DNA of 64,000 nucleotides from Flexilinea sp. (lineage in GTDB: Bacteria; Chloroflexota; Anaerolineae; Anaerolineales; Anaerolineaceae). The translations under genes were made by a program, and so were the position numbers. The stretch spans positions 1 through 64,000 of the forward strand of contig JAPKMT010000006.1 of the NCBI GenBank assembly GCA_026645735.1, read 5' to 3'. Shown here one piece after another: positions 9,033 to 18,900 of the stretch (positions are counted from its first letter, which is position 1; each line of letters begins with the position of its first letter). A model generated the notes under the pieces. It was not told where the DNA came from. It searched no databases and saw only the letters and a program-made list of their open reading frames with translations.

Positions 9033-9573
9033 TGTTTTTACGAGGAGAGCAGATACACTCAGTTTGAGAGAATGCTGATGGACCAGGATGTTTTGCCAAT
9101 CCATGGACGGTTTTACCACCCACAGACCCAGGGGAAAATTGAACGTTTACCATCGCTCTTTGAAAAATGAGGTGCTTTTCTTGCGGAACATACAGAACCT
9201 TGATGACGCAGCGCGGACATTCAAAAACTGGCAGCAAATCTATAACTTTGAACGCCCACATTCAGCTCTTGGGAACAAATGCCCTGCAGACATATACTCC
9301 AGCAGCCCAAAACAATTTCGAGATACTGTTCCTGTCTATGATTACAACACTGAATATCGAATGTATCGCATTAATAACTGGGGGTTCTTGAGGTTCGCAA
9401 AATACCAAATCTACATCAGCGAAACCTTTCGAGATACCCATGTTCAACTGATCCCTGAGGAAAGTGAGGACATTACTTTGGTTTGTTACAGAATCTTTAT
9501 TATCGCAAAAATTGATGTTATGTGCGGAGAGTTGCTCAGTCGCAAAGCATATCGATTGAACAACTCTGTATAA
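9033..9573 (+). pseudogene. decayed IS481-type transposase, 3' part
   Basis: The reading HGRFYHPQTQGKIER is the conserved C-terminal part of an IS481-family DDE integrase core. One extra base in CGTTTACCATCGC shifts the frame, and it resumes as HRSLKNEVLFLRNIQN...FERPHSALGNKCPADIY and the usual beta-rich C-terminal tail up to the stop at 9573. Upstream only a short RYTQFERMLMD-like stretch can be read, and the N-terminal HTH and first catalytic Asp are absent. After the stop, two TGTTACYYATGT motifs (about 9587-9632) resemble an IS481-type terminus. It is non-functional. Confidence 0.75.
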
Positions 9574-9724
9574 TTAGCTTAGGAGTGTTACTCATGTGGT
9601 TGCACAACCTGTTACCTATGTTGCTGTAAACAGCAAGCCCTGCCCCTACATTGAAAATGGATGATCAATTTTTTTTAGGGACAACCGCACAGAGAATTCT
9701 GTCAGAAATTAAAACGATGAATTT

Positions 9725-10222
9725 TCAACGGGCGATTTTGTGCTGCAATTTGTTGTTTTCCTCGTAAATACGGAACAAGTCCAGACAACCCTCGCGATCC
9801 AGTTCCATCATTTGCAGCAATCCCGGATCCTTTTCCTCGCCGCGGATGTAGCGGTAGACAAAACCGCCGCGGAATCCGTGCATTTCCGCATCTTCCGGAC
9901 TGCAGCCGTAATACACCGTTTTGATATTCGCCCAGAGGATCGCCGAAAGGCACATCGGGCACGGATAGCCGGTGGCGTACAGCGTGCAGCCGCTCAGATC
10001 AGGCGTGCCAAGAGCCGCGCAGGCGATGCGGATGGCATTCATTTCCGCATGAGCGGTGGGATCGTGTGTTTCCTGCACACAGTTGCCGGCTGCGGCAATG
10101 ACCTGCCCGGCTGGATCGGTGATGACTGCACCAAATGGTCCGCCGGCATCCCGCCGCATGGTTTCCTGTGCAGCCTGGATGGCCAGTTGCATGAAGCTTT
10201 CGAGTTTTTTTCGATTTTCCAT
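9725..10222 (-). CDS. nucleoside/guanine deaminase (CDA-fold)
   Basis: This 165-residue zinc-dependent deaminase belongs to the cytidine/deoxycytidylate deaminase superfamily. It carries the HAEMNAI motif (Zn ligand His and proton-shuttle Glu) and PCPMCLSAI (two Cys ligands). The GGPFGAVI start and the TAHAEMNAIR context resemble bacterial guanine deaminase (GuaD, guanine to xanthine) more than TadA, which acts on tRNA. The substrate is therefore inferred. It appears monocistronic, with a weak ribosome site. It is separated from the divergent gene at 10618 by copy 2 of the palindromic element. Confidence 0.85.
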   Translation of the reverse strand: MENRKKLESFMQLAIQAAQETMRRDAGGPFGAVITDPAGQVIAAAGNCVQETHDPTAHAEMNAIRIACAALGTPDLSGCTLYATGYPCPMCLSAILWANIKTVYYGCSPEDAEMHGFRGGFVYRYIRGEEKDPGLLQMMELDREGCLDLFRIYEENNKLQHKIAR

Positions 10223-10370
10223 TATTTTTAATTTTCCTTTATTTCCGGTAAATGATGGTTGGTGTTACACGCAGCAACGCGTCAGCCTGTTCTCGGGTGT
10301 TGGATCCGCAATGGCAAAATTCAACGCTATCTGTATTAAGAATACGGAAAATTTCATTTTCGTCAAATAT

Positions 10371-10492
10371 CCGCGATTCTAAATATGTAAAAAAAAATTG
10401 TTATTGTGATGTTTCTGCGCGAAGCGCAAAAACATCACAATAAAATATTTTCTTTCTCTATTTTATAAGATTGTCCATATTTCGAATTGCTG
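10371..10492. mobile_element. palindromic MITE-like element, copy 2
   Basis: 122 bp. The right end is TCCATATTTCGAATTGCTG and the left end is slightly diverged (CCGCGATTCTAAATATG). The central hairpin at 10401-10443 has a 20-bp stem, GAA loop and a single C-A mismatch. No clear target duplication remains. It sits between divergent genes; I find no gene in the rest of the 395-bp gap. Confidence 0.8.
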
Positions 10493-10617
10493 GATAACCG
10501 CTCCCAACGTGAGATGTAAGGTAAAATCAGGAAAGAAATCATTATCAAACGCCGCTAATTGGAATAGAAGGACAGCAGTCCATTCGAATATTTCAGGAGA
10601 TTCAGACAGGAGATACC

Positions 10618-11076
10618 ATGACTTTCCCAACCGTTAATGGATCAAATTTACTCAGGCAGAAACTGACTTTGCCGCAGGATTTTCAGTGCAGGTACAATCT
10701 GGTCTTTGTCGCTTTTCAACAGTGGCAGCAGCGTGAGGTGGATTCCTGGATGGCGCTTGCCAGCGAACTGGAGGAATCATTCGACGGGTTGGCCGTCTAT
10801 GAGCTTCCGACCATCCAGAGCAAAAATTTTTTCTACAAGACGCTTATTAATGAAGGCATGCGGGCTGGCATCCCCAATCCAAAATCGCGGGAACACACGA
10901 TCACGCTGTATCTGGATAAAGCGGATTTCCGGAATGCGCTGGATATGACCGATGAAGCCCACATTTATATTCTGGTGATCGATCGCCAGGGGAACGAGTA
11001 CTTCCGCACCCGTGGAACGTTCAATGCCGGGAACGAGGCGGTTTTGCGCCAAATTCTTGGACAGCTTTTCCAATAA
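10618..11076 (+). CDS. thioredoxin-fold protein lacking the CxxC site
   Basis: This 152-residue soluble protein follows the pattern of the AhpC/ATP10-like thioredoxin superfamily: an early LTLPQDF strand, NLVFVAFQQWQQREVDSWM in place of the redox-motif region, then a late ILVIDRQGNEYFRTRGTF hairpin. The position where peroxiredoxins carry Cys has Gln/Trp, so redox chemistry is unlikely. AGGAGATACC directly before the ATG is a good ribosome site. A broken tocopherol-cyclase-like gene follows 11 bases later, so the two probably formed an operon. The function is unknown. Confidence 0.75.
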   Translation: MTFPTVNGSNLLRQKLTLPQDFQCRYNLVFVAFQQWQQREVDSWMALASELEESFDGLAVYELPTIQSKNFFYKTLINEGMRAGIPNPKSREHTITLYLDKADFRNALDMTDEAHIYILVIDRQGNEYFRTRGTFNAGNEAVLRQILGQLFQ

Positions 11077-11087
11077 GAGCGGACACC

Positions 11088-11500
11088 ATGTCTCAGCGCG
11101 CGATACGCACACCCGGAATTTATCATGGTTTGTATCAGAAGCTGCCTTTTTTTGAGGGGTAGTACTTTAAACTGGTCAGAGCCGACGAACGTTATAAAAT
11201 GATCCTGATTCCTGGAGTGATCCTGGGGCAGGATGGTCACGCCTTTCTGCAGGTCATGAATGGCGTGGATGGCACGACCGCCTATCTTGAATTCCCGTTG
11301 ACCGATTTTCGGGCTGATGATCGAAAATTCTCGATCGGGCTGGATAAGAACCGCTTTAATGAGCGCCATCTGCACCTCGAATTGGACGCCGCCGGCTGCC
11401 AGTTGGAGCGTGACATTCAACTGGGACCGCTCAATCCCTGGCCGGTAACCTAGTTTTCACCGGGGATTATGGGCTGGTTTGCCTGGTTCCCGCAGATCCC
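11088..11500 (+). pseudogene. tocopherol-cyclase-like gene, broken
   Basis: Reading one frame from the ATG at 11088 gives TPGIYHGLYQKLPFFEG, an in-frame TAG (11160-11162) where the family has Trp (FFEGWYFKLV), then YFKLVRADERYKMILIPGVI, ...HAFLQVMNG, and LNPWPVT. A second in-frame TAG (11451-11453) is followed by FSPGIMGWFAW. These are consecutive signature segments of the bacterial tocopherol cyclase-like family, usually about 320-360 residues. After GWFAW the similarity stops, about 65 bp before copy 3 of the palindromic element, and the C-terminal half is missing. Two nonsense codons plus truncation make it a pseudogene unless the stops are read through. Confidence 0.75.
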
Positions 11501-11565
11501 TATTTGTTCACATCCGAATTTCGTTTGTTTCAGCATCAAAGCTCGCAGTCCATTCAGGTAGGTTT

Positions 11566-11695
11566 CTGCCATTCGAAAAATGAGAGGATTTATATGTTGT
11601 TGTGTTGTTTTGTTTTTTTGCGTTCCATGCAAAATCATAAAAACAACATATTTCCTTTTTTTATTCGAAAGGTTAATCTATATTTCGAATCGTTG
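11566..11695. mobile_element. palindromic MITE-like element, copy 3 (degenerate)
   Basis: 130 bp with clear outer ends (CCATTCGAAAAATGAGAGG and TATATTTCGAATCGTTG). The outer part of the central stem still pairs (ATATGTTGTT with AACAACATAT), but the inner core has many mismatches and the loop reads TTGCGTTCCATGCAA. This is the least well-paired of the nine hairpin copies. Confidence 0.7.
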
Positions 11696-11887
11696 GGTTA
11701 TCACTACCACACTGGTAAAATTGATCGGAATCTGCTTTTCGCTGGCTGCCTGATGCAGCCAGCGGCGCTGTGATCCTGACGAACCACACCTGGAGTATGG
11801 GTCCATCTTCACCGTGGAAAGCGATTAAGAAAAAGCAATGCGTCAATGTAACAACCTTTTGTATTCTAAATGTTCTGGGAGTGTTCG

Positions 11888-12670
11888 ATGAAACTGTTCC
11901 TGATTACCGTATCCATCTTCGCTGTCGTGAGTTTTATATTGTGGCTGGGTCTGCAAGTTTCGCCCCGACCTTTTTCACAGCCTGCCCTATCCCAAAGTGT
12001 GGTCGAGACAATAGCCCTGCCACAAGGGCTGCCCGCTCCGGTCGAACGTTTCTACCGCAACACGTATGGCGATGAAATCCCGGTAATCGAAAGCGTGGTC
12101 ATCACCGGACGCGGGAGATTACGGCCGTTCGGGGTGTGGATGCCTGCGCGTTATGTGATTGTTCATCGCACCGGATACGATTACCGACACTATTTCGAGG
12201 TCACGTTTTTTGGACTTCCCTTTTTACGCATCCATGAGGGCATCATCGACGGGGTCAGCTTTTTTGAGAGCCCGATGGGGTCCTATATCGATGATCCCAA
12301 CACCAATCAGGCGGCAAACCTGGCGGTCTGGGCTGAAGCAGGCTGGTTCCCGAGTGTCTGGATCACCGATCCGCGCGCCCGCTGGCAATCTGTGGATGCG
12401 CAGACCGCAATTTTGTTCGTCCCGTATCAAGCCGGCGAAGATTCTTTCGTGGTCCGTTTTAATCCGGATACAGGTCTGGTGGATCAGATGGAAGCCATGC
12501 GGTTCAAAGCTAAAGGCGATACCAGCAAAACGTTATGGATCACCAATGAGGTCCGCAAAGTGTCCTATGCCACCTGGCTGGATGACGGCAAGCCGTGGGC
12601 TGCCCTGGGCCTGGATGAAATCCGCTTTAATGTGGATGTGTCCGATTACCTGCGGCAGCGCGGACAATAG
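11888..12670 (+). CDS. membrane-anchored DUF6544-like protein, paralogue 1
   Basis: After an N-terminal membrane anchor (LITVSIFAVVSFILWLGL, residues 4-21) comes a soluble domain of about 230 residues with LPAPVERFYRNTYGDEIPVI, VVITGRGRLRPFGVWMPARY, then FFESPMGSYIDDPNTNQAAN and WITDPRARWQSVD. It matches my recollection of an uncharacterised family (DUF6544/DUF6920); the assignment is not certain. The ATG at 11888 has GGGAG seven bases upstream. The gene at 20927-21772 is a clear paralogue with the same motif order. The function is unknown. Confidence 0.75.
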   Translation: MKLFLITVSIFAVVSFILWLGLQVSPRPFSQPALSQSVVETIALPQGLPAPVERFYRNTYGDEIPVIESVVITGRGRLRPFGVWMPARYVIVHRTGYDYRHYFEVTFFGLPFLRIHEGIIDGVSFFESPMGSYIDDPNTNQAANLAVWAEAGWFPSVWITDPRARWQSVDAQTAILFVPYQAGEDSFVVRFNPDTGLVDQMEAMRFKAKGDTSKTLWITNEVRKVSYATWLDDGKPWAALGLDEIRFNVDVSDYLRQRGQ

Positions 12671-12911
12671 CCGGACCGGCCATCTTTCATGTACAGCAGC
12701 CTGACGGATTCAGGATTTAAAACGGTGCTGCCTCCATCCCCGATGGATCTCCTTCCGCTGCATCGACCACACTTTTTCGCTGGCTGGCTTCACAAAAGCT
12801 CTGTCGCTTCAATCCCGGCGGTGGTCCGATCATCGTGTCTTAGGTGATTAAGTTTGCTCTTATTCAGCGAGAAGCGGATGTTCAGGGGGAGCACCATTTC
12901 TCTAAAGCACA
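12671..12911. other. 241-bp gap, no feature recognised
   Basis: This lies between the convergent ends of genes at 12670 (+) and 12912 (-). There is no open frame of interest, no copy of the palindromic element and no clear terminator beyond a weak GC-rich repeat (GCCGGACCGGC) directly after the stop at 12670. Confidence 0.4.
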
Positions 12912-13598
12912 TTATGTAGCATTCGGTTTATTTTTCAGGTACAGCGCCATTGGGAATGGCCGGCCATGTCCCGGGTAGACCGTCTGAATTTCGAATTGCC
13001 GCAGCTTTTCAACGCTGGCACGCGCTGCCACCAGATCATCCATAATCGAATTGAGCTCCGGTCGGCGGTTATTTTCGAACAGATCGCCGCAAAACAGATC
13101 ATGATCTCCTGTCAGGATCCCGATCGAACCCATGGAGTGTCCCGGAATGGAAAGGACGCGAGCATCCACTTCGAAAGCGGAGAGATCGAATCCGTCATCC
13201 AGCAGCAGATCGGGTTGAAAGCGGGCAGATCTGCCAAAACCGAAGAGCAGCGGAGCTGCCTGTCGGATGAGAAAGTTGCTTTTTTGCCGGTTGCAAAACA
13301 TGTCTCCCCGTTCAGCCATTCCGCAATCATCCGCATGCATGGCAATTTTTGCACTGAACTGGTTCCGCAGATAGGCGGCATTGCCAATATGGTCAAAATC
13401 GCCATGCGTTAGCAGCATCAGCTTCAGACTGCCGGGTGCGCAGCCTGCACACTCCAGTTCGCGGGTGATGGCTGCACGGCAATTCGAACTGCCGGTATCG
13501 ATCAGGATTGAACCACGCTCGCCTTCGACCAGAAAACTATTGACGCTGCCCATATGAAACGGGAGTGCAAACGATAATGTTTTAATTTTCAACGGCAT
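12912..13598 (-). CDS. metallo-beta-lactamase-fold hydrolase
   Basis: This 228-residue protein has the MBL-fold order: SFLVEGERGSILIDTGSS, then LTHGDFDHIGN, then SIPGHSMGSIGIL, then DLFCGDLFENN and a final VYPGHGRPF. The usual HxHxDH metal motif reads HGDFDH, with Asp in place of the second His; this variant occurs in a recognised subgroup, so the enzyme may still bind metal. The substrate is unknown. AGGAG lies about six bases before the ATG at 13598. Neighbours suggest no pathway. Confidence 0.85.
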   Translation of the reverse strand: MPLKIKTLSFALPFHMGSVNSFLVEGERGSILIDTGSSNCRAAITRELECAGCAPGSLKLMLLTHGDFDHIGNAAYLRNQFSAKIAMHADDCGMAERGDMFCNRQKSNFLIRQAAPLLFGFGRSARFQPDLLLDDGFDLSAFEVDARVLSIPGHSMGSIGILTGDHDLFCGDLFENNRRPELNSIMDDLVAARASVEKLRQFEIQTVYPGHGRPFPMALYLKNKPNAT

Positions 13599-13744
13599 AT
13601 GGTTCTCCTGGATCATGGCCACGGAATGTCATCATTCCGGTTTCTGCATAAAATTCCTGTGAATATCGATTGTTGCATCCGATACAGCAGAAAAAAAAAG
13701 AACATTCTATCCATATTTTAATCATCTGCATGGCAAGAATTCAA

Positions 13745-13867
13745 CAGTGATTCGAAAAATGGATTGGCTTTTCGAATAAAGAAAGAAAATTATTTGATCT
13801 AATGGTATTGCGCTTCGCGCAATACCATTAGATCAATATAGAATTTTTTTATTATTTCAATTTGTCG
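13745..13867. mobile_element. palindromic MITE-like element, copy 4
   Basis: 123 bp. The hairpin at 13794-13836 is a perfect 20-bp stem (TTGATCTAATGGTATTGCGC) with a TTC loop. The flanking 9-mers AGAATTCAA (13736-13744) and GGTATTCAA (13868-13876) agree at 7 of 9 positions, consistent with an eroded target duplication. The stem differs strongly from copy 1 yet is fully self-complementary. Confidence 0.85.
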
Positions 13868-13942
13868 GGTATTCAAGCTACAAATTATGAAAAAAAGATT
13901 TCTGGTCTGCTATCGGATTTTTCAGCCAGGAGAGCCATATTC

Positions 13943-14674
13943 TCAGAAAAAAGATTGCGCTGTCAGCACACAGAAGCCGGTATTCAAAAGGCAATGCGTC
14001 ACCATACTGAGATAGATATTATTTTTCCGTCGTACCGTCCAGGCCAAAGGAAAAAAAGCCAGGATGCGCGTCAAAAATTGCCAGGGTGAAAAGAAATGGT
14101 AAAGGGAAAACAGCAGGACATTGACCAGCGGCGCCCACCCCTTCAGGTATTCCATGCGCGGCAGCAGGTAACCGCGAAAATACAGTTCTTCGGTGATGGG
14201 TCCAGTGAACCCGTTGAGCAGAAGAAACAGAACGAATGTCGTTGTCAGAACCGGCTGGCTGTAATCAGCGGGATTGATTTGACTGAATTGAAACCAGTCT
14301 GGCAGCCAGTCAAAAAAAGCCGCCATGATGGCCTGGTCAACAGGCTGTAGCAGCGTAAAGCTCAGGATGGACCCGATCAGCAGCAGCGGGACAAGCAGAA
14401 AATAATCCTTCTTCGGCAATGGCTGGCGATTTAACACGATTCCATCCAGGGAGAACTTTTGGTTGGTTCGATATCCCAGAAAAATGATCCACCCCAGTTC
14501 AAAAGGGATTAATACCACAAAGATGGGGAACAGAAGTGCAAGCAACGGCGGAAGATGGTTTTGCCGCAGCCACGGGCCGAGCAAAACAAAGACAATGGTT
14601 ATCAATCCCCCTGGAAGCAAATGAAAAAATAAACTCTGCAGGATCGTATGTTGTTTTGGTTGTATGTCCATCAT
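13943..14674 (-). CDS. CPBP-family intramembrane protease
   Basis: This 243-residue polytopic membrane protein carries the CPBP (Abi/Rce1-type) signature: EELYFRGYLLPRM (Glu-Glu and Arg of motif 1), LLFSLYHF (motif 2 with catalytic His) and a final motif with THCLLN. The family comprises membrane-embedded proteases. In bacteria the role is usually unknown; bacteriocin self-immunity is one known role. GAGG lies seven bases before the ATG at 14674. A second CPBP gene lies directly upstream (14764-15519), so the two may be co-transcribed. Confidence 0.85.
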   Translation of the reverse strand: MMDIQPKQHTILQSLFFHLLPGGLITIVFVLLGPWLRQNHLPPLLALLFPIFVVLIPFELGWIIFLGYRTNQKFSLDGIVLNRQPLPKKDYFLLVPLLLIGSILSFTLLQPVDQAIMAAFFDWLPDWFQFSQINPADYSQPVLTTTFVLFLLLNGFTGPITEELYFRGYLLPRMEYLKGWAPLVNVLLFSLYHFFSPWQFLTRILAFFPLAWTVRRKNNIYLSMVTHCLLNTGFCVLTAQSFF

Positions 14675-14763
14675 AAAATATCCTCTTTCTGTGCATGATG
14701 TATTACAGTGCTTTACAAACACTGTCCTGAATCCAAAAAGGATCAGGTTTTCATGCTGAAATC

Positions 14764-15519
14764 TTAAATAAGAAGGGCAAATAAATACCCGGATCCAACC
14801 ATAATGACGTTGCTGACACTGTGCATGAGCATCGGATACAGGATGCTGCGGGTTTTCTGGTAAACGACCCCGTTCAGGATGCCCATGGCAAAAGCGTACA
14901 CCAGTCCGAAGATATTCAATTCAGAAATGGAGAACGGCGAGATGGTCCAATGAATATGGGCAGCAGTGAACAGGAAAGAAGCCAGTACGACTTCCCATGT
15001 AACATGCTTGCTGATGGAAACGCTCTTTCCAAAAGCAAAAATAATCAGGGTAACCGGTAACGCGCGATACAGAATTTCTTCTGAGGTGCCGGTTAAAAAT
15101 AGCTGAAATCCAAGGGTTCCGAGGATATTTCGTGTGGTTAACGGATAGTGATAAGAGATCGGTTGGCCAAGAGCCCTCAAGAGAGCGTGATATCCCATGG
15201 CAATTACGGCAATCGTAGCAGTGAACAGCAGAAAATATCGAAAGCCCATTTTTCTGTCTCCCCATTGAAATCCGAAATCCGCCTGAATCCCGATACGCAT
15301 GATCAGAATGATGGCCAGCGCGATCTCCATTAGAATGAGATGATGAATGGACAACGGGACGAATACCCCATCGGGATCGACTGTTTCACAGGAGAAAAAA
15401 TCGGCAATAGCCCATCCAAGTTTTCCTGCCATCAACTGAATACCAAACAAAAAGACCAATCCGAAAAAAACTCGCAAAATAGTCACCGTACGCTGACTTT
15501 TGTTCTCAATCTCGTTCAT
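14764..15519 (-). CDS. CPBP-family intramembrane protease
   Basis: This 251-residue polytopic membrane protein has GTSEEILYRALPVTLI (motif 1), FLFTAAHIHW (motif 2) and LMHSVSNVIMV (motif 4). It is only distantly similar to its neighbour at 13943-14674, so this is not a recent duplication. The ATG at 15519 was chosen because AAAGGA lies six bases upstream; the frame is open for 48 more bases. The substrate is unknown. Confidence 0.83.
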   Translation of the reverse strand: MNEIENKSQRTVTILRVFFGLVFLFGIQLMAGKLGWAIADFFSCETVDPDGVFVPLSIHHLILMEIALAIILIMRIGIQADFGFQWGDRKMGFRYFLLFTATIAVIAMGYHALLRALGQPISYHYPLTTRNILGTLGFQLFLTGTSEEILYRALPVTLIIFAFGKSVSISKHVTWEVVLASFLFTAAHIHWTISPFSISELNIFGLVYAFAMGILNGVVYQKTRSILYPMLMHSVSNVIMVGSGYLFALLI

Positions 15520-15778
15520 TTTCATTCCTTTCAAAGGTTCCTTTTTTTGCAGTGCACCACCAGGCACTGTATGAGCCGCCTCCCCTTAAAACGATGCGAA
15601 TCGCAAACTGCGAAGATGCGGTAGATCTGGCGCAGTCACAGGCCGATGCCAGATTTGCAGCTCCGAGTTTCAGAGCAATTCACAGCACAATCTCCATGAT
15701 GATCGTACGATATGCGCGATACAGTTTCGTTAAAGAATCGTTACAGAAGCCACTTTAAAACCTGTTTTCTTATTTTCC
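15520..15778. other. gap upstream of CPBP gene and large regulator
   Basis: Together with copy 5 (15779-15901) this makes up the 472-bp divergent region. A 68-codon open frame on the plus strand (15552-15758) lacks a ribosome site and resembles nothing I know. I see no RNA or reliable promoter. Confidence 0.35.
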
Positions 15779-15901
15779 GGAGAATTGACTGGGAGAACAT
15801 GTGTTTTGAATAAAGAAATGAAATAGGTTGTTCTTATGGTTTTGCGCTTCGCACAAAACCATAAGAACAACCAAGAATTATTTTCCTATTTCGAATTGCT
15901 G
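15779..15901. mobile_element. palindromic MITE-like element, copy 5
   Basis: The right end (TATTTCGAATTGCTG) is intact and the left end is eroded; the length is about 123 bp if the left boundary is correct. The hairpin at 15826-15872 has a 22-bp stem (GGTTGTTCTTATGG plus the core) and a TTC loop, with one mismatch or wobble in the core (GCGC against GCAC). It lies about 90 bp upstream of the large regulator's start. Confidence 0.8.
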
Positions 15902-15991
15902 TAACAGTTATTCACTGCTGGTATATAATGAAGAAATAGTATTTTCATTAGTTGATCCGTTCTGCCAAGAAAAACCCTGATAAAACATCAA

Positions 15992-18900
15992 ATGGATGGA
16001 ATAAAGACATACTGGCTGGGCAATCCCATTATTGAACGAGATGGCGTTGTGGTTCATCTTGAAACGCGAAAAGCAGTTGCATTACTGGCTTATCTGAGTA
16101 ATGCCGGCTCTTCTCCGTTCGCACGAGAAAACATAGCGGCATTATTTTGGCCGGAATATGATGAACAGCATGCCAATGCAAATCTGCGCCGCACGCTATA
16201 TGCGATTCATCGTGTTTTAGGGCCTGATTTCATTACCGGCAATCGGGAAAAACTCATCCTCCATCCATCCGGCGCGTTTTGGCAGGATACCACAGCGTTC
16301 CGACAGCTCCTCGCCGACGTGAAAGCCCATCATCAAGAGCACACCGTTTGCACAGAAAGCATCAACAACCTGGAAAAAGCCTGTGCGCTTTACAGGGGAA
16401 GTTTTTTGGAGGGATTAAACTTACGCGATGCGCCAGATTTTGATCATTGGCAGTACAATCTACGCGAAAGTTTTTTACAGGACCTGGCGTTATCATTGGA
16501 GAAATTGGCGCTGGCTTATGTCAGCCTGGGAGACTGGGAAAATGCCATTCAAAGGGCGCACAACTGGGTCAGCCTGGATTCTCTGAATCAAAAAGCCCGT
16601 CGAACACTCATTACATGCTATGCACAGGCCGAACAACGCAGCGCTGCCATACAACAAATGGAAGCGTACGCGCGCGTTTTGCAGGATGAACTCGGGCTGT
16701 CCCTGGATGCGGAGATGAAGGAGCTCTACCAGGAAATCAGGGCAGGGAAAAATACCATGCCGGCCAGGATCCATCCTGCTCCGAGCGTTGAGACCGGAAA
16801 ACAGCCGCTTATTAAGACAAAATTTTTCATTCCGCGCCTGCGGAAAGATTATGTGCCACGTCCGCACCTCCTTGATAAACTGGCACAGGGTTCAAAAAAA
16901 ATCCTGACATTAATCAGCGCTCCTGCCGGGTATGGAAAGACCACGCTGTTATCCGAATGGACAGAATACCTTAAAAATGCAGACACCCCCAGGCCCTGGG
17001 CCATCGGCTGGTTTTCATTGGATGCCGGCGATAATGACCCCATACGGTTTGTCTCCTACCTGACAGCCGCCCTGGAAAAAGTAAATCTGAATTTAAGTAC
17101 TGAAACGCAAGAATTTGTTCAATCATCAGAATCAGGCTACCCCAGGACACCCCTGGCCATGCTGCTCAATGATCTGCATGACCTGGATCAATCCGTCCTG
17201 TTGGTCTTGGATGATTATCAATTCATCGAAAACCCTGCAATCCATGACGGAATTACATTTTTGATTGAAAATTTACCCGAAAATGTTCATGTTGTCATTG
17301 TGACGCGTTCGGATCCGCCGCTTCCGCTGTCCCGATTGCGGGCCCGCGGTCAATTATCCGAAATCCGGGAAGAAGACCTGCGTTTCAATACGGCAGATGC
17401 GACCAAATTCTTGAATCAGGTATTCGGCTTGGACCTCTCTCAGGAACAGGTGACCAGACTTGAGAATCGTACCGAAGGGTGGATCGCCGGTTTGCAACTG
17501 GCGGGTGTATCGATGCAAGGCCGGGGGGATATCCCCCAGTTTATCGATGCCTTTTCTGGAAGCCATCGATTCATTATGGATTACCTGGCGGAAGAGGCGC
17601 TGAACCGTCAGCCGCCGGATATTCAAAGTTATCTGCTGCAGACGTCAATTCTTGAGCGAATGAATGATTCATTATGCGATGATGTGCTGTGCATTCATTC
17701 AAACAACCAGCCAGCGCCAGCGCAAGATCCGGCTATGTTTCCTGCAGGATCTGGTGAGCAAAAGATACGGCTGGCCATGCTGGAGAATCTGGGTTTGTTT
17801 ATCGTGCCGCTGGATGACGAACGGATCTGGTACCGGTATCATCATCTTTTTGCGGATCTGCTGCGAGCCCGCCTTCAGGCCGCTTTTCCCGGTTTGGTTC
17901 CCAAACTTCATCGTCGCGCTGCCGCGTGGTTTGTAAAACAGGAAGACATGGAAGCAGCGATCATTCATTCTTTGGCAGCCGGCGACTGGGACAGCGCAGG
18001 CCGGCTCATAGGCCTTTATTTGCCCGTCTACCTGGAAAATGGCCAGATGACCACCATTCTGAAATGGCTTGAACAATTTCCGCAAGAGGAGTTATTCAAG
18101 AGGCCCAAATTATGTGTTCAAGTGGCAGAAATATATTCCCAGGCGGGGATGATCGATCAAATCGACCCGCTTCTGGATAAGGCGGAGGAATTGGTTGCTG
18201 CCGGCCAGCCTCATGGGAAATCAGAGGCTGAATCTCCTGAAATGCAACGCTCGGCAGAAGAGATCATCGTCATCCGGTCCATGGCTCCAATCCTGCGCGG
18301 GTTGAAAGCCATATGCTCCGGCCAACCCCGGCGGGCGATGGAAATTACCAGCGCTGCATTGGAAAACATACCGGATATGCGGCTGAAAGAACTTGCCATT
18401 CTCCATTGGGTGCAGGGATGGGCGCAGCGCAGCCTTGGCAATCTGGATCTGGCTTTGGTATTGTTAACCAAAGGTACGCAATATGCCAGTCAATCCGGAG
18501 CAATCCTACGGGATATCTGGACGGATCTGGGCAATGTGACCCGCCTGGTCGGAAAAATACCGCAGGCAATCAGGATCCTTGAAAACTCGATTCAAGCCAT
18601 CATGAACAAAGATCATCAGAATCAGGGGAATTTGTCGAGAGATGAATCCTTCCTCAGCTTTCTGTATTATGAAAGGAATCAGTTGGATCAGGCGTTCCAG
18701 TACGCGCAAAGAGCACTGGCGCACACGCAATGGTGGCCGAGTCATAATATTATTGCGACAGCCAATGTCAGCCTGGCGCAAATCATGCTTGTGAGGGATG
18801 ATCTCAACGGAAGCCTGGAGGCCCTGCAGAAAGCCGAGGACGAACGAAGAAACAGGCTGATGACGCCTTTTGTCCATTGCCTGGTGGATGTGACCTGGGT

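Noticed and set aside
9088-9573. 161-codon open frame taken as an intact gene
   Set aside because: It is the frame-shifted 3' part of an IS481-type transposase whose upstream part is in another frame.
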